NCBI GenBank assembly: GCA_022865865.1
Contig: JALHTN010000696.1
Span: forward strand, 1-15,185
Direction of reading: 5' to 3'
DNA length: 15,185 bases
Source of the DNA: Anaerolineales bacterium
GTDB lineage: Bacteria; Chloroflexota; Anaerolineae; Anaerolineales; UBA4823
The notes beneath the pieces are model-generated. The model was given only the letters and a program-made list of their open reading frames with translations. It ran no database searches and had not been told where the DNA came from. The position numbers and the translations under genes were made by a program. Shown one piece after another: positions 7,367-13,652 of this stretch. Each line of letters opens with the position of its first letter. Positions within the stretch are counted from its first letter, which is position 1.

Positions 7367-8649
7367 CAGCGATCCCTCAATTTGGGATTGAATATCTCCA
7401 TCAGTCCTTCACCCATCAATGTAAAAGCCAACACCACCAACATGATCGCCACACCAGGGAATGTGATCAACCACCAGGCGGTCTGGATGAAGCGCTGGCC
7501 GCGCGCCAGGTCGATACCCCAATCAGCGATGGTGGGGGGAAGACCGAGACCGAGGAAGCTGAGCCCCGCGCCGGTCAGGATCGCGTCGGCTACATTCACC
7601 GAAAAGATTATCGCGACCGAAGGAATCACGTTGGGAAAAATGTAACGTCTCAAAATCTCGGTCCTGCGTGCCCCAATGCTGCGTGCTGCCTCAACATAGA
7701 TTTCTTCTTTCACAGAGAAAGATTGACCACGCACGATGCGGTAGTACGTGGGGATATACAACACGGCAATCGCTACAATGATGTTGAACACACTGGGACC
7801 CAAAACTGCCGTGATAGCAATGGCCAGAATAAGGCCGGGAAAGGCGTATAAGCTATCCATGAGAAGGCTGAGATAACGATCGAGTGATCCGCCTATGAAG
7901 GAAGCGATTAAACCAAGAGGTACGCCGATAAACAGTGCCACAATCGAGGAAGTGAACCCGATCAGCAAAGCGACCTGGGCACCCCATATTAATCGGCTGA
8001 AGACATCCTGTCCGATATCGTTGGTGCCCAACAAGAAACCTCCAGCTGTAGCGGTATCCCCCATGATGCGTTCGGCTGCTCGCAAAGATGGGAATTGGGA
8101 AGCCACAATCTCGAAGTCGGTGGACTGCACGACCGCTGCCTGCGCTTCTCCATCCACAACCGCCTGGAGGGTTTCCTCAAGGGAATCGTAGCGCTCCATC
8201 CGCGCCCGCAATCGAAGGCCCTCGGGTTCATTTTTTAGCTGGTTGTCGATCATCTGGGCCTGCTCGCGCAAAGCTACCGCAGTTGGCAAGCCTGTCTCCA
8301 CACCGATAGTTGGTCGCTCTGCGCCTTCCAGAACTGCCAGATCCTGCATCAATTCTATTTGCGAATCCTGCAGCACGATCAGCACCGGGACAGGAGGGGT
8401 TTCTCCAGGCGCCAAGAAACTCGAACCAACAATTTCATTAGGGCCAAATGGTGCAAAAGGATCAGGAAAAAAGGCGATGATCATGAAAGCGATCACCATG
8501 ACCGCCGAGATAACTACGAACCACCAGTCAGCTCCATACCATTTGCGCGCCCTGAGACCACGCCGCACTAACCCTACTCGCTCAAGGTCCTGCTCCCAAG
8601 GAGCAATTTCATCAGCAGCTTCGGGAAATTCTTCTTTATTTATGGTCAT
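7366..8649 (-). CDS. Peptide ABC transporter permease, OppC/DppC type, with a binding-protein-like insert
   Basis: This is one of two permeases of the importer. At 427 residues it is well above the usual length of about 300. After a cytoplasmic N-tail comes helix 1 (about 42-61). The family motif LLGTNDIGQDVFSRLIWG is at 206-223, then come the permease helices and the EAA loop (EAARSIGARR, 320-329) that contacts the ATPases. The excess lies at about 86-203, in the external loop after helix 1 and before the GTD motif. There the sequence resembles lobe 2 of a family 3 solute-binding protein: PTIGVETGLP (113-122), then RYDSLEETLQAVVDGEAQAAVV (153-174). The reading frame is continuous, so this is an inserted domain and not a broken gene. 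The ATG starts three bases after the permease B stop, with AAGG nine bases upstream. Confidence 0.93.
   Translation of the reverse strand: MTINKEEFPEAADEIAPWEQDLERVGLVRRGLRARKWYGADWWFVVISAVMVIAFMIIAFFPDPFAPFGPNEIVGSSFLAPGETPPVPVLIVLQDSQIELMQDLAVLEGAERPTIGVETGLPTAVALREQAQMIDNQLKNEPEGLRLRARMERYDSLEETLQAVVDGEAQAAVVQSTDFEIVASQFPSLRAAERIMGDTATAGGFLLGTNDIGQDVFSRLIWGAQVALLIGFTSSIVALFIGVPLGLIASFIGGSLDRYLSLLMDSLYAFPGLILAIAITAVLGPSVFNIIVAIAVLYIPTYYRIVRGQSFSVKEEIYVEAARSIGARRTEILRRYIFPNVIPSVAIIFSVNVADAILTGAGLSFLGLGLPPTIADWGIDLARGQRFIQTAWWLITFPGVAIMLVVLAFTLMGEGLMEIFNPKLRDR
8041..8394 (-). other. Inserted SBP-lobe-like domain in permease C
   Basis: This segment encodes residues 86-203 of the permease C protein. 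Ordinary DppC proteins join the region after helix 1 (here APGETPP) to the LLGTD motif directly. Here about 115 residues intervene: a hydrophobic strand (VPVLIVLQD), a helix, GVETG followed by a helix, a charged stretch, YDSLEETLQAV, then a G-x-x-x-AAVV strand and a helix. This order matches the second lobe of type II periplasmic binding proteins. The resemblance is by eye only. Confidence 0.6.
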
Positions 8650-8652
8650 GGA

Positions 8653-9750
8653 CTAATACCTTACCCTTGGATCAACCAGCGAGTAAATGATATCAACGGT
8701 GAGACTGATGACTGCTACGAGCAAGGCAAAAACTGCGATCCCACTTTGCACAGCGGTATAGTCTCGGGATGAGATGCGCTCCACCAGATATCTGCCCATA
8801 CCCGGCCAGGAAAACACGGTCTCCGTTAGCACCGCGCCAGCCAGCAGGATAGCTACCTGCAGGCCAATCAGTGTAATAATTGGGATCATGGCGTTTTTGA
8901 GAGCATGTCGATAGGTCAGCACGCGCTCCTTGATGCCGCGTGCACGCGCAGCAGCGATGTAGTCGGCTTGCTGCGTCTCGATCACGTTGATGCGCGTCAG
9001 CCGCACAAAAACTCCAGAGAGGATGAGCCCGAGGGTGAAAGCCGGGAGCACTAGGTGAGCTAGTGTAGATCCCAAAGCAGGCCAGTTGCCGCTGATTATC
9101 GAATCAATCGTATAAATATTTGTAGTGCGCACCAGCGTTGTACCGATCACCGGGTCAATACGACCCGAGATCGGTAGCCAACCAAGCCTGACACCAAAAA
9201 GAAGCTGCATCATCAAGCCTAACCAGAATATCGGCAGCGAATAGATCACAACTGAATAGATGCGCATACCGTAATCGGAAGTGCGTTTGCGGCGTGAAGC
9301 CGCCCAGGTTCCACCAATGACTCCTATAGTAAGAGCTATTACTGAAGCTGGTATGACCAGCTCCAAAGTAGCGGGGAATCGTTCGCTCATCTCGTCTACG
9401 ATAGGGCGGTGACCACCGGTGAGCGAGTTTCCAAAGTTTAGGGTGATCATGTCTTTGAGGAAGTTGGCGTATTGCACATAGATTGGATCGTTCAATCCGA
9501 GCTGCTCGCGGATACGCTGGATGGTCTCAGGTGTCCCCTTTGGTCCCAGCGCTGAGGTTACCGGATCGCCAGGTAAAACCCTCATAATAAAGAACACCAG
9601 GGTGCCCAGGATAAAAACCATCGGCAGGGTTAATCCGACGCGTGTGATGACAAAGCGGCGGAGACCCGTCGATCCGGAAACAAGTATATAGATCAGCCCG
9701 ATAAGCGCGGGTATCCCGAGGATGAGGGCAATAATTGCGATAGGTGACAC
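8653..9750 (-). CDS. Peptide ABC transporter permease, OppB/DppB type
   Basis: This is the second permease of the importer, 365 residues. The usual OppB N-terminus (RRFVITRVGLTLPMVF) begins only at about residue 31. It is followed by FFIMRVLPGDPV, REQLGLNDPIYVQY, six helices and the EAA loop around 265-287 (IAAARARGIKERV). The C-terminus SLVDPRVRY is typical. An extra hydrophobic helix at residues 4-25 precedes this, so the protein has one more N-terminal membrane segment than the family norm. The start is GTG at 9748-9750. An in-frame TAA lies five codons upstream and the next start codon is Met44, inside the first family helix, so GTG is effectively forced. No Shine-Dalgarno is visible: the upstream sequence is TCTAAAAAAATAATCTC. 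The gene lies 69 bases after oppA, behind a strong terminator hairpin. Confidence 0.93.
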   Translation of the reverse strand: MSPIAIIALILGIPALIGLIYILVSGSTGLRRFVITRVGLTLPMVFILGTLVFFIMRVLPGDPVTSALGPKGTPETIQRIREQLGLNDPIYVQYANFLKDMITLNFGNSLTGGHRPIVDEMSERFPATLELVIPASVIALTIGVIGGTWAASRRKRTSDYGMRIYSVVIYSLPIFWLGLMMQLLFGVRLGWLPISGRIDPVIGTTLVRTTNIYTIDSIISGNWPALGSTLAHLVLPAFTLGLILSGVFVRLTRINVIETQQADYIAAARARGIKERVLTYRHALKNAMIPIITLIGLQVAILLAGAVLTETVFSWPGMGRYLVERISSRDYTAVQSGIAVFALLVAVISLTVDIIYSLVDPRVRY

Positions 9751-9773
9751 GAGATTATTTTTTTAGAAAAAGA

Positions 9774-9801
9774 TAAGGGGCGGGTTTGCACCCGCCCCTT
9801 A
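9774..9801 (-). terminator. Strong intrinsic terminator between oppA and oppB
   Basis: TAAGGGGCGGGT (9774-9785) and ACCCGCCCCTTA (9790-9801) form a perfect, GC-rich 12-bp stem with a 4-base loop. On the minus strand it is followed by TCTTTTTC. It begins 19 bases after the oppA stop and ends 24 bases before the oppB start. In this position it probably lets most transcripts end after the binding-protein gene and protects the oppA 3' end, with read-through feeding the permease and ATPase genes. Confidence 0.88.
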
Positions 9802-9819
9802 AAGATAGTTTCGAATATG

Positions 9820-11592
9820 TTACGGGCTCTTGGAGACCGTGGAGTAGTTGAACTCGAGTGTCGGTCCAACATTCAATGTACCTGGCAAAGCATACATATC
9901 AGAGCCAGAAATGTTCGCTCCGTAAGTGATGTGTTCTGCAATGATGAACAGCGGCAGTGTCACCACCATGTCAGCGTATACTTCTTGGGCCTGCTCGTAC
10001 AGCTCGGCACGAGTGTCAATATCCGGCTCAATATCGGCTTGCACCAACAAGTCAACCAGCTCAGCAGCCAGATCGTTAATTGGCTCGCCATAGTCGCTGC
10101 CTTCCGCGCCTAGAGCAACATTGGAGCCCAAGCCTCCGTTATAAACGAAGGGGGTCAGGTAGTTGGACGAATCCGGGTAGTCGAAGAACCAGCCCAACAC
10201 ACCGGCTGGGTAGGATTCGCCACCGGTCAGTGCGGTAACGTAGGTGCTCCACTCCTGCGCCTGCAGGGTGACATTAATCGCGCCTGTCGCCTCGAGCTGC
10301 TGCTGGATCAGTTCCATCCAGGCGGAAGTCTCGCTGCCGTAGTGTTCTGGCGGGTACCAGAGCTCGAGCTCCAATGGGTTGTCCGCAGTATAGCCGGATG
10401 CGCTCAGGAACTCGTTAGCCAGGTCGACGTCTGGCGAGGCGTACATGGTGTCGAAAGCCTCGTTTGCGCCCAGGAATCCGGGCGGGACCATCGAGTACAA
10501 TGGTTCAGCCTGACCGCTGTAGACCACGTCAGAGAGCTCGTCCCGGTCAATCGCAGCTGCGACAGCCTTATAGACATTGGGATCATCCATCGGCGGGAAA
10601 GTGTGGTTGATGATCAGGTAGCGGATGGGTCCAGCATCAATCTTATTAGGAGACAGGTCCGAGACCTCCTCCAGCTGGGAGATCAGCTCCGGACCCAGGA
10701 AGCGCCAGGCGATATCGATCTCGCCATTCTGGACGGCGAGGGACATGGTCTGCGGGTCAGCAAAATAGCGAATGATGACCTGGTCAACCTGAGGCGCGAG
10801 CTCCCCGTTGTAGAAGGTATTGGGTTCGAGCACAACCTGCTCACCATAGGTGACCTGGCTGATGTACCAAGGTCCGACACCGTAGATCGGGGCTTCTGGG
10901 AAGAGTACGCACTCGTCTGCCAAGAAGATATCCGGGTGCGCGGGGACGTAGGGTGCACCTGCCAGTACCTGGCTGAAGAAACCAACTGCAGCCTTCAGGG
11001 TGAAGACCAGCGTTTCATCATCAGGCGCTTCAATACTTTCCACGTACGGTGTAGCCAACGCGTCAGCGACACCATTGGGGCATTCTGGTCCGATAGTCAA
11101 CAAACGGGTGAGCTGCTCAGCATACATGGGGGCAGTCAGTTCCAGACCATCGCCAAACGTGATCCCGGGTCGCAGCTTAAAGGTATAAACCAGACCATCA
11201 TCTGAAATCTCGGGAAAGTCGACCGCTAAGCCAGTCGCTAGTTCAGCAGTTCCTGGAGCCCATTTGAGCAGACCTTCACCGGTGTTCTTGATCAGCTCCC
11301 AGTCATGGACGGCGTAGGCGTCAGCCGGATCGAGACTGGAGATTGAGTCGGTGGTACCGATGATCAGGGAAACTTTCTCCTCCACAGGAGGCTCGGTAGG
11401 TTCCGCAGCTTCCGTCGGTTCTGGTTCAGGTGGAGCTTCGGTCGGAGGGGGCGCTTCCGTTGGCTCGGGTGGTGCTTCAGTCGCGACAACTTCCTCTGTC
11501 GGTGCTTCGGTCGCAGCAGGTGCGCAGGCCGCAAGAATCATGCTGGCCATCACGAGCACAGCAAGTAGTGCAAAAAATTTCTTGTTCTTCAT
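9820..11592 (-). CDS. Extracellular solute-binding lipoprotein, family 5 (OppA/DppA type)
   Basis: This protein captures the substrate, probably peptides, outside the membrane and passes it to the OppBC permeases. Of 590 residues, 1-22 form a lipoprotein signal peptide (KNKK, hydrophobic core, lipobox LAAC with C23). Residues 24-72 are a Pro/Glu/Thr-rich spacer built from TEAPPEP-like repeats, and the family 5 binding domain follows. Typical family features are SSLDPADAY near 85-93, GLLKWAPGTAELATGLA near 107-123, and YTFKLRPGITFGDG near 136-149. The usual HDG is GDG here. Membrane anchoring by lipid plus a flexible spacer fits a cell without a conventional outer-membrane periplasm. The ATG has GAGGAG six bases upstream, and it overlaps (ATGA) the stop of a short upstream ORF. 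The family also binds nickel, heme and sugars, so the peptide assignment is inferred. Confidence 0.93.
   Translation of the reverse strand: MKNKKFFALLAVLVMASMILAACAPAATEAPTEEVVATEAPPEPTEAPPPTEAPPEPEPTEAAEPTEPPVEEKVSLIIGTTDSISSLDPADAYAVHDWELIKNTGEGLLKWAPGTAELATGLAVDFPEISDDGLVYTFKLRPGITFGDGLELTAPMYAEQLTRLLTIGPECPNGVADALATPYVESIEAPDDETLVFTLKAAVGFFSQVLAGAPYVPAHPDIFLADECVLFPEAPIYGVGPWYISQVTYGEQVVLEPNTFYNGELAPQVDQVIIRYFADPQTMSLAVQNGEIDIAWRFLGPELISQLEEVSDLSPNKIDAGPIRYLIINHTFPPMDDPNVYKAVAAAIDRDELSDVVYSGQAEPLYSMVPPGFLGANEAFDTMYASPDVDLANEFLSASGYTADNPLELELWYPPEHYGSETSAWMELIQQQLEATGAINVTLQAQEWSTYVTALTGGESYPAGVLGWFFDYPDSSNYLTPFVYNGGLGSNVALGAEGSDYGEPINDLAAELVDLLVQADIEPDIDTRAELYEQAQEVYADMVVTLPLFIIAEHITYGANISGSDMYALPGTLNVGPTLEFNYSTVSKSP
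11377..11523 (-). repeat. Pro/Glu/Thr-rich linker repeats in oppA
   Basis: Residues 24-72 of the binding protein consist of imperfect tandem units such as TEAPPEP, TEAPPP and TEAPPEPEP. At DNA level these are GGTGCTTCGGTCG-like repeats on the plus strand. They form a flexible spacer between the lipid anchor at Cys23 and the binding domain. Such tracts vary in length between strains by slippage. Confidence 0.85.
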
Positions 11593-11666
11593 CTCTCTCT
11601 CCTCTTAAACATATGAAAAGTTTCGTGCATCAAATTTGACGTGCGATCGGGTATATTTTTCTCCAC
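11589..11666 (-). CDS. Putative 25-residue leader peptide upstream of oppA
   Basis: This unannotated ORF begins with GTG at 11664-11666 and encodes MEKNIPDRTSNLMHETFHMF followed by KRRER. Its TGA stop shares ATGA with the oppA start. The Shine-Dalgarno AAAGGAGGTGA matches the 16S anti-SD over nearly its full length, stronger than that of oppA itself, though the GGAGG-to-GTG gap of 4 bases is short. A TATAAT box lies about 47 bases upstream, so the ORF would sit at the right place in a short 5' leader. The basic end comes from the purine-rich RBS of oppA and need not be functional. It is probably a translational-coupling or regulatory leader. I do not recognise the peptide. The support is layout, not homology. 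Confidence 0.5.
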   Translation of the reverse strand: MEKNIPDRTSNLMHETFHMFKRRER

Positions 11667-11670
11667 GTCA
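11637..11670 (-). repeat. Inverted repeat covering the leader start codon
   Basis: TGACGTG and CACGTCA are perfect 7-base inverted copies separated by 20 bases. In the minus-strand transcript the first copy contains the leader GTG and the last bases of its Shine-Dalgarno. A hairpin could therefore hide the start codon. It could equally be a protein-binding operator. Confidence 0.6.
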
Positions 11671-11678
11671 CCTCCTTT
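11668..11678 (-). promoter_or_regulatory. Near-consensus Shine-Dalgarno of the leader ORF
   Basis: On the minus strand, AAAGGAGGTGA is almost the complete complement of the 16S rRNA 3' end. It lies 76 bases before the oppA ATG, too far to serve it directly, and immediately before the leader ORF GTG. The oppA gene has its own weaker site (GAGGAG). Confidence 0.8.
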
Positions 11679-11709
11679 ATAGCTGAATTAGTATTTTAGT
11701 TGAGCTGCT

Positions 11710-11725
11710 AGTATTATACAATACT
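11710..11725 (-). promoter_or_regulatory. Likely -10 box of the oppA operon inside an inverted repeat
   Basis: TATAAT occurs on the minus strand at 11713-11718, about 47 bases before the leader ORF. It lies within AGTATT-4 bases-AATACT, an inverted repeat that could be an operator. No good -35 hexamer is seen 16-18 bases upstream (TGCAGC is there), so an activator or another sigma factor may be needed. Confidence 0.42.
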
Positions 11726-11840
11726 CTGGTGCACAGCTGCATATTCAGGTTGCCACAAGCAATGGCACCATATTTCTCTTACTCATAAGATTGACTTGAG
11801 GTTCATAAAAATCCCAATTAAAATTATCAATGTACGCTGT

Positions 11841-11898
11841 TTGTCAACTTCAAATATGACAACTGACACTTTATGGGCGATATTAAGAGGGATATAAT
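11841..11898 (+). promoter_or_regulatory. Likely promoter region of the small Cys-rich gene
   Basis: A perfect TATAAT at 11893-11898 lies 39 bases before the plus-strand gene. The -35 position is weak (TTTATG). Upstream, TTGTCA (11841-11846) and TGACAA (11857-11862) form an inverted repeat with a 10-base spacer, a possible operator lying between the two divergent genes. Confidence 0.42.
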
Positions 11899-11936
11899 CT
11901 AATTAGGTTGATTAATGCCGTCCAAGGAGACCTCTT

Positions 11937-12167
11937 ATGACTGAGAAAAACTGGCAGACTTTAAAGGTTCAGTATTGCCACCATGCAGATGAAGAAGTAG
12001 GATTGGAAGCTGAGCTGGTATTTCCACCAGAGATCCTGCCAGACCAACCGCCGCGCATATTCGCCCATCGCTGTTCACATGGTCTGGCATGCAACCTGGA
12101 TGGGCGCCCCAGCTGTATCTGGGCCGGTACCAATCCAGCCTATGATCCGTTCGCTGCGAAGGAATAA
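11937..12167 (+). CDS. Small Cys/His-rich protein of unknown function
   Basis: I cannot assign a family. The 76-residue product has four Cys (C14, C46, C52, C60) and several nearby His (H15, H16, H44, H48). It ends in a distinctive segment, SCIWAGTNPAYDPF (59-72). The spacing C-x5-C-x7-C after an early CHH suggests binding of zinc or an iron-sulfur cluster. There is no signal peptide or membrane helix. The gene has AAGGAG seven bases before its ATG and a TATAAT box upstream, and it is followed by a bidirectional terminator. It therefore looks like a real single-gene unit. It is the only plus-strand gene and is divergent from the peptide transporter, though no functional link is shown. I recall similar short proteins in Anaerolineae but cannot confirm it. 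Confidence 0.8.
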   Translation: MTEKNWQTLKVQYCHHADEEVGLEAELVFPPEILPDQPPRIFAHRCSHGLACNLDGRPSCIWAGTNPAYDPFAAKE

Positions 12168-12251
12168 TATTGCGCCTTTTCCCCCTGGCGAAAAATTCCC
12201 TTTACTCCTCACTGAAACTCGTTTTTCCACAAAAGTGATAAGGCACTCAAT

Positions 12252-12291
12252 ATGACAAAACCCGGCTTTATCAACAGCCGGGTTTTGTCAT
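12252..12291. terminator. Bidirectional intrinsic terminator between convergent genes
   Basis: ATGACAAAACCCGGCT (12252-12267) and AGCCGGGTTTTGTCAT (12276-12291) pair perfectly over 16 bp around an 8-base loop. The GC core flanked by A4 and T4 gives a U tract in either direction. It lies 84 bases after the small plus-strand gene and 165 bases after kbl, and can serve both. Confidence 0.88.
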
Positions 12292-12384
12292 TCTTCGGCT
12301 GCGCTCAGGACAGGGCGGAACCATGCACTGAATAGGGCAGGATTCCAATCCTGTCATCTTTGGCGGCTATAGAAAGCCGCCCTA
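12292..12384. repeat. Interspersed-repeat-like element with cloverleaf potential
   Basis: TAGGGC (12333-12338) pairs with GCCCTA (12379-12384). Inside are two further hairpins, CAGGATT/AATCCTG (12338-12353) and GGCGGCT/AGCCGCC (12362-12381), so the unit can fold as a three-way junction. Just before it lies TTCGGCTGCGCTCAGGACA (12294-12312), a motif that I recall as a widely scattered intergenic repeat in many genomes. The multi-copy nature cannot be tested in one window. Confidence 0.55.
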
Positions 12385-12456
12385 CTCACCGAACAAAGAT
12401 AAAAAAATATTTCGACACTTAGAATCAACTCGAAGGGTCTTTAGATTGTCCTTGTC

Positions 12457-13641
12457 TCAGGAGATCACGCCCAGTTGACGACCCACGCTGGCAAAAGCGG
12501 CTAACCCCTGATCGAGGTCGGCTGGTTCGTGAGCCGCAGAGATCATCACCCGGATACGGGCTTTTCCGCGCGGCACGGTTGGGAAACCGATTGACATGCC
12601 AAATACACCTGCTCTGAAAAGCTTCCGGCTGAACTCCTGTGCAACGGATGCCTCGCCCAGCATCACAGGCGTAATCGGTGTAGTGCTTGCGCCAGTATCA
12701 AATCCTAAAATGCGCATCTCTTCCTTGAAATAGCGCGTATTTTCCCAGAGTTTATCGACCAGTTCCGTGGATTCCTCCAAGATATCTACTGCTGCCAGAC
12801 AGGCTGCTACATCTGGAACCGTCATCGCGGATGAAAACAGGAAAGGGCGTCCACGTTGACGAAGCCATTCAACGATCAATGGATCGCCGGAAACAATACC
12901 ACCGACGACACCAAATGCTTTTGAAAGAGTTCCGATCTCAACATCAACCTTGCCATGCAGCCCGTAGTGGTCCACGATCCCACGCCCACCTCTTCCCAGC
13001 ACACCTTCTCCATGGGCATCATCCACCATCAGGATGGCATCGAATCCCCGGGTTGCAGCGTAGATTTCATCCAGCGGGGCAACATCGCCATCCATACTGA
13101 AAACCCCGTCCGTAATCACCAACGCCCGCTCGAACTTGCTTCTTTCTTCGTTTAAAACACGTATTAGATCCTGCACATCACAATGCGCATAGCGGATAAT
13201 TTGGGCACGTGAGAGTCGTGCGCCATCGATAATACTGGCGTGATTGAGCTCATCGGAGAAAATCACATCTCCCTTACCAACAAGAGCCGGGATGCAGCCG
13301 GTATTGGCGCTGAAACCAGATTGAAAGGTGATAGCAGCCTCAACGCCCTTAAAAGCAGCTAAACGTTCTTCCAGTTTTAAGTGCAAGTCCATGGTGCCCG
13401 CAATGCTGCGCACGGCGGCGGGGCCGACTCCATATTCAGCGGCTGCTTTACACGCCGCTTCCACCATGCGCGGGTGGTTGGCCAATCCGAGGTAATTATT
13501 GGAGCAGAAATTTAAAACTCGGTGCCCATCAACAACCAACCAGGCTCCTTGAGGAGAACTCAACGTGCGAATCTGGTTGTACAAGCCGCTTTCTTTTAAA
13601 TTTTTCAGTTCATCTTCGATCCATTGCAGTTTGGTTGACAT
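12457..13641 (-). CDS. kbl: Glycine C-acetyltransferase (2-amino-3-ketobutyrate CoA ligase)
   Basis: KBL is a PLP enzyme of the alpha-oxoamine synthase family. It interconverts glycine plus acetyl-CoA with 2-amino-3-ketobutyrate plus CoA, and usually works with threonine dehydrogenase in threonine breakdown. With the start used here (394 residues), [13 protein letters not shown] lies at about 45-57, [15 protein letters not shown] at 129-143 (H134 stacks on PLP), and [11 protein letters not shown] at 206-216 (D207, H210). The PLP lysine is in GTLSKAFG (K241), and [10 protein letters not shown] follows near 362-371. The end, RQLGVIS, closely matches E. coli KBL. The frame opens at a TTG (13656) overlapping the previous gene's end. 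However, AAAGGG sits six bases before the second of two adjacent ATGs, and the E. coli N-terminus aligns with that one. 8-Amino-7-oxononanoate synthase is the main alternative; no tdh or biotin gene is adjacent. Confidence 0.9.
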   Translation of the reverse strand: MSTKLQWIEDELKNLKESGLYNQIRTLSSPQGAWLVVDGHRVLNFCSNNYLGLANHPRMVEAACKAAAEYGVGPAAVRSIAGTMDLHLKLEERLAAFKGVEAAITFQSGFSANTGCIPALVGKGDVIFSDELNHASIIDGARLSRAQIIRYAHCDVQDLIRVLNEERSKFERALVITDGVFSMDGDVAPLDEIYAATRGFDAILMVDDAHGEGVLGRGGRGIVDHYGLHGKVDVEIGTLSKAFGVVGGIVSGDPLIVEWLRQRGRPFLFSSAMTVPDVAACLAAVDILEESTELVDKLWENTRYFKEEMRILGFDTGASTTPITPVMLGEASVAQEFSRKLFRAGVFGMSIGFPTVPRGKARIRVMISAAHEPADLDQGLAAFASVGRQLGVIS

Positions 13642-13652
13642 CATTATCCCTT

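Noticed and set aside
10342..11205. Long open frame (287 codons) on the plus strand inside oppA
   Set aside because: It is antisense to a clear, complete binding-protein gene. The frame is open because of the codon bias of oppA, and its translation shows no recognisable domain.
11341..11530. Repetitive GC-rich stretch as a possible CRISPR or tandem-repeat locus
   Set aside because: The repeats are short, imperfect and in frame within oppA, where they encode the TEAPPEP linker. There are no spacers.
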